A DNA stretch of 64,000 nucleotides from positions 46,124-110,123 of the forward strand of contig JBBDUV010000074.1 of assembly GCA_040903745.1 (NCBI GenBank), written 5' to 3'. Within the stretch, counting starts at the first letter, position 1, and each line of letters opens with the position of its first letter. The notes beneath the pieces are model-generated. The model was not told the origin of the DNA and ran no database searches. It was given only the letters and a program-made list of their open reading frames with translations. Below, one piece after another: positions 28,489-38,700 of this stretch. The DNA is from M55B112 sp040903745. GTDB lineage: Bacteria > Bacteroidota > Bacteroidia > Bacteroidales > GCA-2748055. A program made the position numbers and the translations under genes.

Positions 28489-28995
28489 TTACGGACGCAC
28501 TGGTGTACCGTCTTTTTTCCTTATTTGTGTCCAGTTGTAAATGAATTTGGGTAAGGTATATTTTCTGGCCATCTCTTCGTTGGTATCAATGCCGAGTCCG
28601 GGAGTCTAATTGACAAATAGATATCCATTTTCTAAACGTGGAGTACACGGAAAAATATCGTGGGTTAATTCGTTAAACTGCTTTCCTTCCTGAAATCCGA
28701 AATTCCAGATGGCGAGATCAATATGTGCATCTGCAACGTGACCCATGGGTGAAGTATCTCGTGGACCATTCCAGGCGGTCCTGACATTAAACCACTCCCC
28801 TAACCTGGCTACCTTCATCGCCGGTGCGATACCGCCAATCTATGAAATATGGATTTTGATGAAATCAAACATCCTCTGACTGATGGGTTCCAGCCATTCA
28901 TGGGGATTATTGAATAATTCACCGATGGCAATGGGAACCGCGGTTTGCTGTCTCAACATTTTAAAAATGACCTTATCTGGAAAAACTACCATATA
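28489..28995 (-). pseudogene. decayed mannonate dehydratase-like (RspA/ManD) enolase-superfamily gene
   Basis: A single minus-strand frame carries the C-terminal part of a ManD/RspA-type enolase: PIAIGELFNNPHEW, IGGIAPAMKVARLGEWF, the NVRTAWNGPRDTSPMGH stretch, DLAIWNFGFQE, TPRLENGYLFVN, and the end NWTQIRKKDGTPVRP. Two in-frame TAG codons interrupt it (28840-28842, where the family has HISQIGG, and 28606-28608), both explained by single-base changes. The N-terminal half, including the catalytic base region, is missing: the frame runs into the end of the GH92 gene at about 28990. This is a truncated remnant with no frameshift, so decay is probably recent. Confidence 0.85.
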
Positions 28996-31208
28996 TTGGG
29001 CGGAACTGCATCCTTGCCCCACTCCTTATTAGGAAAATCGGAAAGTACAAGTTCAAGAGTTGCTCCTGACATGATCTGTTCATGGGTTATAAATGGACTG
29101 TTAATCTCCTTTCCATTTATGAATGCCTTTTGGATGTATTTGTTTTTCTTGCTTGCACCATCGGCAATGATAGTAAAATCATTACCGTTTTCAAGATGTA
29201 TCGTAGCCTTTTCGAATATCGGGCTTGAAATGGCATAGGTTGGTAATCCGGGTGTTACGGGATAGATACCCAGATAAGATAGCACCACAAATGCTGTCAT
29301 GGCACCGCCATCTTCATCACCGGGCAAACCGAATGGATTATCCGGAAACCAGGTATCCAAAAGGAAGCGGGTGCGCTTTTGTGTTTTCCAGGGAGCCCCA
29401 AAGTAGTTATACAGATATGGAATATGAAAGCCCGGTTCATTTCCCATGGCAAACTGACCTACCAGTCCAGTTGCATTGCGACCGCTTACATAATAATTAT
29501 ACTTCCTAGTACCCAGAGGTTCCCTGAAAAGCTGATCCAGCCTCTTATCAGCTGCTTTTTTACCTCCCAACAACCCGGTCAGTCCGTCAATATCCTGCTG
29601 TACATCCCATGCATAAGTCCATCCATTATTCTCATCATAGTAATCACGAAAACCTGTTCCTCCGTCAAACTTCGGGTTGATCATGATCCATTCCCCTTTA
29701 TCATCTTTCGGCATGAACAACCTTACGTCAGGATGCCACAGGTTATTATAATTTTTTGCCTTTGCTGAAAAAATCTCAGCATCTTCTTCTTTCCCCAGTT
29801 CTCTGGCAAGCTCAGAAAGCGCCCAGGCATCATAACTCAACCCAAGCGTGACCGCGACTGACTGTCTTGATTCAAAATCATCTACCATCGGTTCAGTCTC
29901 TTCCTGACCCGGGTGGAGGCCCGGAACAAAACCGTTTTCATCGTAGAAATCATCGATCCACAGCCTGGGAGCCCCCTGACGCCATGGGATCAATGTTTCC
30001 TTTGTTAAATTCTTCCTGATCCCTTCATATGCTTTTTCCACATCATAATCCCGTAAACCCTTGCGATACCCGTCAATAAAACTGATCGCGGTATGGTAAC
30101 AATTCATGGCCCTCCTGTTTCCCATCACACCGGGAAATGTTGGCATAGAACCGCTTTGCTCAAACATCAGGACATATGAATTCAGCATGTCTTCTTCCAT
30201 TTCCGGACTCAGAATGGTGCGCAGGGGATGCGTTGTACGATAGGTATCCCATATCGCATCATTTACATAAAACGGACGATCACTCTCATGCACCTTCCCA
30301 TCATATCCGCTGTAGTAATTTCCTCCTTCGTTAATATCAACCATACGTATGTGTGTCCTGTAAAGCGATGTATAAAATGTTCTTTTTTGCGCTTCCGTTC
30401 CGCCTTCCACCTGGATCTTGTTGATCACCTTCTCCCATTGCTTTTTACCTCTGTTGACAAACTCGTCAAAACTTGTGGAGGTAAATTCCCGCTCAAAATT
30501 AATTTTTGCCTGTTGGGGACTGATGTACGAAACTGCAGCTTTTACTAGTACCTTCGATGGACCGTCCTTATCCAATGAAATGGAATATTTTCCATTTTCA
30601 GTCTGGATGTCAGCATCTTTAACCAACTGGCCATACTCATCTGTGATCTCTCCAAATACGAATACATCCATTTCACGGGTAACCGGATTCGGTCCTCTTG
30701 TTTCGCGTGTCGCTATACCAGCAGATATAAACCGTGTTCCCTCTTTGTTATTGATCTTCGCCTCTTCTGAATACCGGATGAGTATGTTTTTCTTTTCCGT
30801 TTCAGGAAATTCTATCTTATAGAAAAAGCATTTTTCTCCGGGGGTAAAACTCACCTGTATGTCATCTTCAATCAAATAGGTTGAATAATACCAGGGGTGA
30901 TATACCTCCAAATCATGATCAATGGTCATTCTCTGGTTCCATGAAGCATCTGTGAGTTCACCCAGTGTTACTCTCATATTAAAAGAAGCAGGAAGAGGAT
31001 ATTCTTCCACCTGGTCGGGGATAAAATCCTCTTTGACCGGACGCATGATCACCATCTGGTTGGGCAGATGAATGTTTGGATGGGTTGCCCTTAAAAGCAG
31101 TGGAACAGTTCCAATAGTAGGATCAATGTATTCAGTAAAATCATTCTGTCCATGGGTTGCATTGACTGAGAAAAGAATAAGAAATAGTAGGTATAATTTT
31201 CGTTTCAT
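28986..31208 (-). CDS. GH92 family alpha-mannosidase
   Basis: The complete 740-residue protein has a signal peptide (ending NATHG) and then a GH92 N-domain opening (YIDPTIGTVPLLLRATHPN). The (alpha/alpha)6 catalytic domain contains FYTSLYRTH, WDTYRTTHPL, the catalytic-acid region MGNEPGFHIPYLYN and GDEDGGAMTAFVV. GH92 enzymes are calcium-dependent exo-alpha-mannosidases. The N-domain start differs from the usual DPFIGT...GNTFPGA form (here DPTIGT...RATHPN), as does the protein at the left edge, so the specificity may be unusual. It ends at the junction with the enolase pseudogene; the last residues (NKEWG...) look like a normal family end. Confidence 0.9.
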   Translation of the reverse strand: MKRKLYLLFLILFSVNATHGQNDFTEYIDPTIGTVPLLLRATHPNIHLPNQMVIMRPVKEDFIPDQVEEYPLPASFNMRVTLGELTDASWNQRMTIDHDLEVYHPWYYSTYLIEDDIQVSFTPGEKCFFYKIEFPETEKKNILIRYSEEAKINNKEGTRFISAGIATRETRGPNPVTREMDVFVFGEITDEYGQLVKDADIQTENGKYSISLDKDGPSKVLVKAAVSYISPQQAKINFEREFTSTSFDEFVNRGKKQWEKVINKIQVEGGTEAQKRTFYTSLYRTHIRMVDINEGGNYYSGYDGKVHESDRPFYVNDAIWDTYRTTHPLRTILSPEMEEDMLNSYVLMFEQSGSMPTFPGVMGNRRAMNCYHTAISFIDGYRKGLRDYDVEKAYEGIRKNLTKETLIPWRQGAPRLWIDDFYDENGFVPGLHPGQEETEPMVDDFESRQSVAVTLGLSYDAWALSELARELGKEEDAEIFSAKAKNYNNLWHPDVRLFMPKDDKGEWIMINPKFDGGTGFRDYYDENNGWTYAWDVQQDIDGLTGLLGGKKAADKRLDQLFREPLGTRKYNYYVSGRNATGLVGQFAMGNEPGFHIPYLYNYFGAPWKTQKRTRFLLDTWFPDNPFGLPGDEDGGAMTAFVVLSYLGIYPVTPGLPTYAISSPIFEKATIHLENGNDFTIIADGASKKNKYIQKAFINGKEINSPFITHEQIMSGATLELVLSDFPNKEWGKDAVPPNIW

Positions 31209-31975
31209 AATGAGGTAGTTTAAGTTGATGTAATTTAGTATGTTATCTCAATAAGTAAATCATTAATATGTGTAAACTAAATGATAATCTAATGAAATTT
31301 AGGTGGTTATACTAAGCCTATGTAATCATGAAACCTAGTCAATGTATAGAAAATTAACAGGAAATCAAAGAACCATTAATATAATAAGAACACTACTGTC
31401 CCTTTTGAAAAACGGGAATTGTTGTTAATTAGTTTGTTATAAGTTTGTTATAAAAATATATTTTTCAAAGATTTGAAATGTATTTTTATGCAAGATTGTA
31501 AAGATAACCGCTATGAATCACGAAAAAAAAAGTTCTTGCACTGCTTCTGTCTATGGTACCAGAATAATACGAATGGGATAAATGTGTTGTCTGGTACAAA
31601 GGGAACCATCTGTTTCGCAATTTCACCTGCCGTAATTATTGCTATCGCAAAATAAGATATAAAACTGCCAGTCATTCTATGCATTCTCTCAATAATTTGG
31701 CATGACTACTTTCTAGAAAGTGCCTCTAAATGAATTCTTTAGCAAATCATCATTTTCCGTCCCAATTGATGATTTTCCTAACTTGTTTATTAACAACAAC
31801 ATTTAACGGGACAGCAATGCAATATGAAGCTGGAAGAGGCCTTTGAAGCGGAAAAATCAACTGTGGCTTTATAATTTTAAAGAATAATGTTGCGCAACTT
31901 GTAATATTTACTTAATTTAAGTGATTTAAAACTAACAGAAAGTGATATTCCCTATAATTTAAAACTACAACTACT
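31209..31975. other. Long A+T-rich gene-free gap
   Basis: These 767 bases between divergent GH92 and GH71 genes hold no convincing gene. Short coding-like fragments appear around 31480-31730 on the plus strand (a hydrophobic run like VLALLLSMVP, and ISPAVIIAIAK in another frame), suggesting remnants of a membrane protein gene broken by frameshifts and stops, but I cannot identify it. No exact TAnnTTTG element lies close to either gene. Confidence 0.4.
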
Positions 31976-33460
31976 ATGAAATCAAGAAACCTACTACACT
32001 TGTTATTTATCATCCCGATGATGTTGTCCCTGGTGTCTTGTCAGCCGGAAAAAAATAAACTTGAAAAAGCCATGGAAGCCCCAAGACTGGTGGTTGCCCA
32101 TTATATGGAATACCAGCCAATGTACGGTAATTACCCTGATATTTCCGTTACGGATGTGAAAAAAGAAATTATAGATGCCCATGACCAGGGCGTTGATGCA
32201 TTTCAGATCAATATTGTGAGGTGGAAGCGGGAAAGTGCAAAAAATATTACAGCGAAACTATTTCAGGCTGCATCGGAAGTCAGTTTTCCATTTTTTCTAT
32301 TCCTCAGTACTGATAACCATGTGAATCATCCGGGCTGGACATTTGAAGAGGTTCTTGATTACATGCAGCTTTATGGAGACCATCCGAATCAACTAAAAGT
32401 TGATGGTCGTCCGCTTTTAACCGATTGGAGTGGAGATCACCTGGGAACAGATTTCTGGAGTGAAACAAAAGATAGATTAAAATCGGAATATGACATTGAC
32501 ATATTCTATGTCCCTTTTCATGGTCTTGCCCGCGGACAATCGGCCGAAGAAATCGACGCCTACCTGGATGAATGGGAGAGTATCATCGACGGATACTGGT
32601 CATGGGGAGGTTCAACTCCCGTCCATCGAACTGATTCAGAGTTATATACCCCTGCATTCAATGCTGCGCGGAGATCCTGGGATCCTGGAGCAGAGTTGGC
32701 CCTGGATGAAAATGATCCAAATTATGGTTACATGTCGGAAGAAAACACCAGTGTTCCTGAATCAAGTGAATTGCTTTCAGACATACTGGAAAGTCGCGAT
32801 ATACCGTTCATGTCACCAGTAACGCCCTCCTTCTGGGCAGGATGCTGGAATTCATGTAAATACACAGAACACCATGGCGGTGCTGGCATTGAAAGCCTGT
32901 GGACATCGATTATCGAAAACCAGGATGCACGATGGATCAACCTGGTAACATGGAACGACATGGGTGAAGATACTCACTGGAGCCCCAATCCCTACAGTCA
33001 TCTTTGTCCGAACAAACCAACCCTTGCCCCCATGTACTCCCATGCCGGCTTTGCCGAGTTGAATAAGTATTATATACAATGGTGGAAGAGCTATGAAAAA
33101 CCTGAAATTGAAAAAGATAAGCTATTCTTTTTTCACCGCAATCAGTTTGGTGATGCCATCCCATTGAAGGAGAGCTGTCCTATGGAATGCAGCCTGAAGA
33201 GGCCCGACTGGGCTTACGTGACAACCATGCTGCCAGATTCTGCAATGCTGATCATTCATAGCGGCTCGAAAATCACTGAATACGATGTTCCCGCAGGAAT
33301 TCATCACTGGCGCGGCCCCCTAGGCCTTGGAGACCAACGTTTTTTGCTGGTCCGTAATGGGGAAACAGTTATCGATGTGACTAGTCAGATGCCTGTTGTG
33401 GAAATTCCGGAGTATAAATCATGGAGCTTTTATTCAGGATTTGCAGAAGCAATGTACTAA
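31976..33460 (+). CDS. GH71-like (alpha-1,3-glucanase type) lipoprotein
   Basis: The 494-residue product has a lipoprotein signal (LSLVSC). It resembles family GH71 throughout: VVAHYMEYQ at the first strand, FFLFLSTDNH, DGYWSWGG, FMSPVTPSFWAG (family form MPVSPWFYT) and INLVTWNDMGEDTHW (family form TWNDFGESHY). A C-terminal beta domain of about 90 residues follows. GH71 enzymes are best known as fungal endo-alpha-1,3-glucanases (mutanases); bacterial members are less studied. Secretion and lipidation fit action on an external polysaccharide. The neighbouring GH92 and enolase genes suggest a glycan-use locus. Confidence 0.75.
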   Translation: MKSRNLLHLLFIIPMMLSLVSCQPEKNKLEKAMEAPRLVVAHYMEYQPMYGNYPDISVTDVKKEIIDAHDQGVDAFQINIVRWKRESAKNITAKLFQAASEVSFPFFLFLSTDNHVNHPGWTFEEVLDYMQLYGDHPNQLKVDGRPLLTDWSGDHLGTDFWSETKDRLKSEYDIDIFYVPFHGLARGQSAEEIDAYLDEWESIIDGYWSWGGSTPVHRTDSELYTPAFNAARRSWDPGAELALDENDPNYGYMSEENTSVPESSELLSDILESRDIPFMSPVTPSFWAGCWNSCKYTEHHGGAGIESLWTSIIENQDARWINLVTWNDMGEDTHWSPNPYSHLCPNKPTLAPMYSHAGFAELNKYYIQWWKSYEKPEIEKDKLFFFHRNQFGDAIPLKESCPMECSLKRPDWAYVTTMLPDSAMLIIHSGSKITEYDVPAGIHHWRGPLGLGDQRFLLVRNGETVIDVTSQMPVVEIPEYKSWSFYSGFAEAMY

Positions 33461-33780
33461 ACCTGATTTTACAACCCTGTCTAAAAACTCAAGGGTTGGG
33501 AGTCTGATCGGCCTATTACCTTGTGTTTCATTTTTTGGTTAAATGCTATCCTTTGGAAGTTGTGCATCTCAATTTCTGTAATAATATAAAAATTTGTATG
33601 GATTCATAAATAATAAAAGAGATAATTTAAAAATGACCAATATACTACACGGCTCAGATCAGCATACATACAAAGTTCGTATATTCACTCAATCAGCATT
33701 CCTGATTAAACTGGCAATCACTGATCATTTGGGTAAATTTCAGGAAAGTATTCATACAGTGATTCCAAAATTACCTTGCT
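33461..33780. other. A+T-rich gap before the enolase gene
   Basis: I see no reliable gene. A 64-codon open frame (33594-33788) overlaps the start of the next gene by 8 bases, but shows no recognisable family or strong ribosome-binding site, and I treat it as chance or remnant. Confidence 0.4.
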
Positions 33781-35046
33781 ATGAATAATTCCAAATCCCG
33801 AAGGGTATTTATAAAAACCAGTGCAGCAAGCCTGTTTTTACCAGGAGCATTGATGGGATCCTGCAAAAATGTGAGTATGGAAGATGCCATCGATTACTCG
33901 GCATTGGACAGGATATTAAAGAGACCGGTATTAAAACGGGACCTGTTTTCCGGGCCTGTAATAATCGAATATTTGGAATTATTACACTTTGATGGAAATT
34001 TCATCTGTAAAGTGCGTGCTGAGAATGGTGCCATCGGACTTTCTGTAAGTAACAGCAGGATGACTTCACTCTACCCCATATTCATTCACCAGCTCAGACC
34101 TTTTTTCATTGGCAGGGATGCGAGAAATCTGGATGATTTACTTGATGAAGTTTACGTCCATAAACTCAATTATAAATACCAGGGTATAGCGCTCTGGATA
34201 CCCTTGGCTACCATCGAGTTTGCTATCCTGGATATGCTTGGGAGGATTGCTGGAACACCCATGTGTCAATTACTTGGAGATCAACATCATTCAAAGATTG
34301 CAGTATATCGGGCAAATAATAATCGTGGATTAAGCGCCAAGGAATCACTGGAAACTATCCTGACAACTGTTCAGGAATCAGGGGCAAGAGCCCTGAAGTT
34401 CAAAGTGGGGGGAAGAATGAGCAGGAACAGGGATTATCCTCCCGGCAGAACTGAGGAACTTATCCCGTTGCTTCGAAAGGAATTTGGCAATGAGATGACC
34501 ATCTATGCAGATTCAAATGGTTCTTATGACGTGCCGGAAGCTGTAAGAATTGGAAAGATCCTGCAGCGATACAATATCGATTTTTTTGAAGAACCTGTTC
34601 CGTTTGACTGGTATGAGGAAACAAGGGAAGTAAAACAGCAATTAGATATCCCTGTTGCAGGAGGTGAGCAGGAACCATCAATGCATAACTTCCGGTGGCT
34701 CATCGCCAATGACGGCCTGGATATCGTTCAACCCGACATCTTCTATTTTGGGGGAATGATAAGATCTCTGAAGGTTGCTCGGATGGCAGAAACCATGGGT
34801 AAATTATGTACTCCGCATATCTCAGGATCAGGACTGGGTTATCTGTACATGATGCAATTTGTTTCCATCCTGCCCAATGCCGGACCATATCATGAATTTA
34901 AGGGATTTAATCCTAAGATACCTTTAAACTGTGATACCTCAGACCTAACCGTTCAAAATGGAAAGGTTAGTGTACCCTCCGGACCCGGAAGCGGTATTGA
35001 AATCGATACAAATTATATGAAACGGTACAAATTGGTAACCACATAA
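33781..35046 (+). CDS. exported mandelate racemase/muconate lactonizing enzyme family protein (enolase superfamily)
   Basis: This 421-residue protein has a complete enolase-superfamily catalytic set: KFK (Lys pair) after ALKFKVGG, metal ligands in YADSNG, DFFEEP and GGEQ, and the late TPHISGSG histidine. It starts with a twin-arginine-type signal (SRRVFIKTSAAS) followed by a lipobox-like LMGSC, so it is probably exported folded through Tat and lipidated. Most members act in the cytosol on sugar acids or hydroxy acids, so export is unusual. It follows the GH71-like gene in the same direction. The substrate is unknown. Confidence 0.85.
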   Translation: MNNSKSRRVFIKTSAASLFLPGALMGSCKNVSMEDAIDYSALDRILKRPVLKRDLFSGPVIIEYLELLHFDGNFICKVRAENGAIGLSVSNSRMTSLYPIFIHQLRPFFIGRDARNLDDLLDEVYVHKLNYKYQGIALWIPLATIEFAILDMLGRIAGTPMCQLLGDQHHSKIAVYRANNNRGLSAKESLETILTTVQESGARALKFKVGGRMSRNRDYPPGRTEELIPLLRKEFGNEMTIYADSNGSYDVPEAVRIGKILQRYNIDFFEEPVPFDWYEETREVKQQLDIPVAGGEQEPSMHNFRWLIANDGLDIVQPDIFYFGGMIRSLKVARMAETMGKLCTPHISGSGLGYLYMMQFVSILPNAGPYHEFKGFNPKIPLNCDTSDLTVQNGKVSVPSGPGSGIEIDTNYMKRYKLVTT

Positions 35047-35395
35047 ATTGCCTTGGTAATCCGTTATAATATGCGATTTCAGTGGATTCGAAAAAAACTC
35101 CCCTAACGCAAAACAGCCTCGTAAAAAGGCAGGTTACAATGGGATTTGCTTACCAATGGCTAAAGAATAAAATGTGGCTCAACCAAATGGATCAATCCAC
35201 ATCGCTGATGCGATAAAGAATTTTAAATTTGTGTGGTATAGCTTTTCTGATCTGAGGGTGGAAAAAGATTATGATGAATAGAGCTGGTTAATTTGATTCA
35301 AAACAAGGATATAGCAATGGTTTTTTGGAAAATGTGTTCTCGGTGTTAATAATGAAATTATTGAAGGCAATTATGAGGACCCACAGACAGCCTGC
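35047..35395. other. Gene-free gap with coding-like debris
   Basis: No intact gene. Plus-strand fragments such as AGYNGICLPMAKE, stop, NVAQPNGSIHIADAIKNF and VNNEIIEGNYEDPQTA look like remains of a degraded gene, but I cannot name it. The region marks the end of the A+T-rich accessory block; G+C rises sharply after 35396. Confidence 0.4.
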
Positions 35396-35788
35396 TCACT
35401 CCTCCATGTCCCCCAAATGCAGATCGAGTGCGCGGGTCGAGATCTGGATCTCCCAGATCAGCAGTCCAAGCGACCCGATCAGCAGCAGCAGCGCGATCCC
35501 GAAGATCACCTCGGCAAGCATGCTACTGCCTACATAGAGAAAAAACATCGTGGCTACACAGAGCAGCAGACTGGAGATACCCAGTACCTGCATCCCCCGG
35601 GTGAGCGCCAGTCGTTGCCGCAGGTTTTTGATCTGCCAGAGCAGTACCTTGTTCTTATGTTCCATGTACCGTGCATGCAGACTCCGCACAAGGGAGGCAT
35701 AGGCCAGAAAACGGTTGGTATAGGCCAGCATGATCAAAGAGATCGCTGAAAATAGCAGTGCCGGGGTGGCTAACGTAAGTTCACTCAT
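35396..35788 (-). CDS. DUF2721 family membrane protein
   Basis: The 130-residue product opens with LATPALLFSAISLIMLAYTNRFL, the hallmark of DUF2721, and has three predicted transmembrane helices (about 7-24, 68-88, 92-112). The function is unknown. Its ATG overlaps the stop of the cytochrome c biogenesis gene (ATGA arrangement, 35785-35788), so translation is probably coupled and the protein may act with that system. Confidence 0.78.
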   Translation of the reverse strand: MSELTLATPALLFSAISLIMLAYTNRFLAYASLVRSLHARYMEHKNKVLLWQIKNLRQRLALTRGMQVLGISSLLLCVATMFFLYVGSSMLAEVIFGIALLLLIGSLGLLIWEIQISTRALDLHLGDMEE

Positions 35789-38700
35789 TGTTCTTCAAGA
35801 TAATCACCGTTAAAAATTTTCTGTTTTTGATACGCCATGGCAGCAAGTGCAAAGATCGCCAGTACAACTATAAATATCCAAGAGGGGATTGTAAAGGAGG
35901 CGCCGCCGGCGTAGGAGTGGATTCCCCCAAGGAAGTAATTCACTCCGAAATAGGTCATCAGGATCGAGAAGTATCCCATCAGGGAGGCCAGGTTGAAGGC
36001 ATAGGTCCCCTTCATCCCCGGAAACCGGTGCATGTGTACAATGAAGCTGTATACCAGTATGGAGATCAGTGACCAGGTCTCCTTAGGATCCCATCCCCAA
36101 TACCGGCCCCATGACTCGTTCGCCCAGATTCCCCCCAGGAAACTGCCGATCGTAAGAAAATAAAGTCCGATAATCACCGCCTGGTGGTTCACCCTGGTCA
36201 GCTGGTTCACCACACCGGAGATTCGTTTCCTGTTGCTGAGATTCAGGATGGTAAAGAAGACCAGGTTGATCAACCCCATCAGCATGCCCAGTCCGAGGAA
36301 CCCGTACCCTGCCATGATCACCGAAACATGGATCGTTAGCCAGGGCGACTTCAAAACAGGCACCAGGTTGGTGATATCGGGGTTCATCCAGCTCATATGG
36401 GCCACCATAAGCGACAAGGCCGCCAGGATCGCAGTAAGGGCCAGTGCAAAACCGGTTCGTCTCGCAAATATCAGTCCCGAAAGCATGGTGATCCACGCCA
36501 CAAAAATCATCGATTCATACCCGTTGCTGAGCGGTGCATACCCGCTTATAAACCATCTTACTCCGAAAAAGACCGTGTGTACAGTAAAAAATGCGACGAG
36601 GTGAATTACCCCGACCTTATACATATACTCCACCCACTTACGCGGCCTGAAAATTCGCATAAACTGCAAAAACAACAGTGTGATGCCAAAAATCCCGTAC
36701 ATCCTCACCAGCCGCTGAAAAATATTGATCCTGTTGTAGAGGATCTCTGCCCTTTTCTTCCCCGGATGCAGCTCATGCAGTGTGTCATGCTCCTGTTTCC
36801 CTGCAATAAAGCTTATGATCTCACTCGCCAGCTCATTGTCCTTCTCACGCAGTGCCCTGGTATACAGTAAAAAGACCTGTCCGAGCGTATCAGTCACCGT
36901 ATGGTCATGCTCCAGGAGATCAGACACAGCAAGCCACGAGCCGTCCTCCGCCTCCGGATCGGGAAATATCTTCAAAAATGCACCGGTCTGAACCATATAA
37001 AAAACATTGATCTTCTCATCCAGCTTCATTACATCCTTGTCCAGATCGGTCCGCTCCTGTACCCGTTTCTTATAGGCCTCGTTCACCACCTCGGAGAGGA
37101 TGTACCTGCCGTCGCGTATAAAATCGTTGAAGCTGACATGCGTTCCCTTGAAGCCCAGCATCTGGTGCAGCTCCGGATGCTCTACCTCGAACAGCGGTGC
37201 CTGCTTCCAAATATCGGGGTAGACGATCATCCCCAGCAACACCTGGTCGGGACCCTTCTCATCCAGTTTCGACTTTTTCACCACCTTGCGCATGATCTCG
37301 TTGGAGAGGGTATTCATCGGTTTGAACCTTCCCTCCTTGCCCTGCACCCAGAGCTTCCCGAACTCCTCCGCCTGCTCCCTTGAGGGTGTTGGATACGCCT
37401 GGGCAAAAAGTGTGGTGCCGGAGAGCAAGAAAACCAACAAAACAGCAGCTGTCTTTGCTGCCCTGGCCGAGGCCCGTGAAATTGCCGAGAAGCGCGTGCC
37501 TTTCATGACCAGAGCAAGTAACATTCCCACAACAAGCAACAGGTAACCGGCGTAGGAGATAACGGTTCCGGCGAAATCCTTTTTCACCGACAGGATGGTC
37601 CCCTTCTCATCCTGGTCGTAGGATGACTGGTAGAAGCGGTATCCGCGGTGTTTCAATACGTTGTTCATGTAGATGTTGTGCATCTCGTTGATATCCCTCT
37701 CCATATCGATCAATACCACGTCGCTTTCGAATGAAGACGGACTGTTGGAGCCGGGGTAGCGGTCGATCCTGAAATCCTCAAGCCGCAAAACAAAAGGCAA
37801 TTGTATGTTTTTCGATCCGAACCTGCATGCAATGTTGGTGCTACCCATCTGCACCGACGAAAGCTCACCCTCCGTATTGGAACGTCCCTGCACTGACAGC
37901 TCCGACTTCATCCCGTCGAGCTCCACCTCCAGCTTCACCGCGTCAAGTCCCGACGTCTGTCCGCCTCCGCCTGACTTTACAAACTGCAACTTCGCAGAGG
38001 GCATATACCGCTGAAGTGCCAGTCGCACACCATTCAGGGTAAATAGCTTCGCCTGCTCAAACGGGATCGCTTCACCAGGAGTAAAATTCTGTGTCTCCGC
38101 ACCCCCCATTGCCACAATGGATACCGGGTGATCCGAATAGCCTGTGAGCCCATCGCCATCAGAAAACAGACGCAAATCAGCTTCACTCTCCGTCATGTTA
38201 AAGCTGATCGTAATACCCGGATAGGCCACCTCCTTTCCAGAGACTAGCCCTGCAGTAATCTGCCTTCCAGCGAGTATTACGAGTTGAACGTAGGGTTCAC
38301 CGCCCGGGGTGGGGACGTACTGGGCAACTGCATTGTTGATGTAGTCGACCGACCGGATCCTGATCTTTTTACCGTTGAGCTCGCCCCGCCATTTGAATTT
38401 CCGGGGGGTAAGGACCGAAAGGCGCACCTCCTCAGCATCGGTGAGCTCCGAGGTTTCATCGGTAACCCTTACATCCATGAAGGTTTTGTTGCTGATGATG
38501 GTATTGGAGACATTCCCCTCACGGATGTGCATCATCCCTTCGTTACTAAAGTAACGTGTAATACCGCCGCCGATGATCATAAAAATCAACGAGATATGGA
38601 AGATAAATACGGCGATCTTCGAGCGCTTGTACATCTTGTAGCGGACAATGTTCCCGACCAGGTTGATGAGCACCAGGACAAAGAGCGCTTCAAACCACCA

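Noticed and set aside
28606..29022. Two short minus-strand open frames (28606-28818 and 28840-29022) as separate genes
   Set aside because: They are pieces of a single decayed enolase gene divided by in-frame stops; all pieces share one frame.
31473..31655. 60-codon plus-strand frame
   Set aside because: No family, no ribosome-binding site, and neighbouring frames look equally coding-like; treated as debris.
33594..33788. 64-codon frame overlapping the enolase gene start
   Set aside because: No recognisable features and poor context; may be chance.
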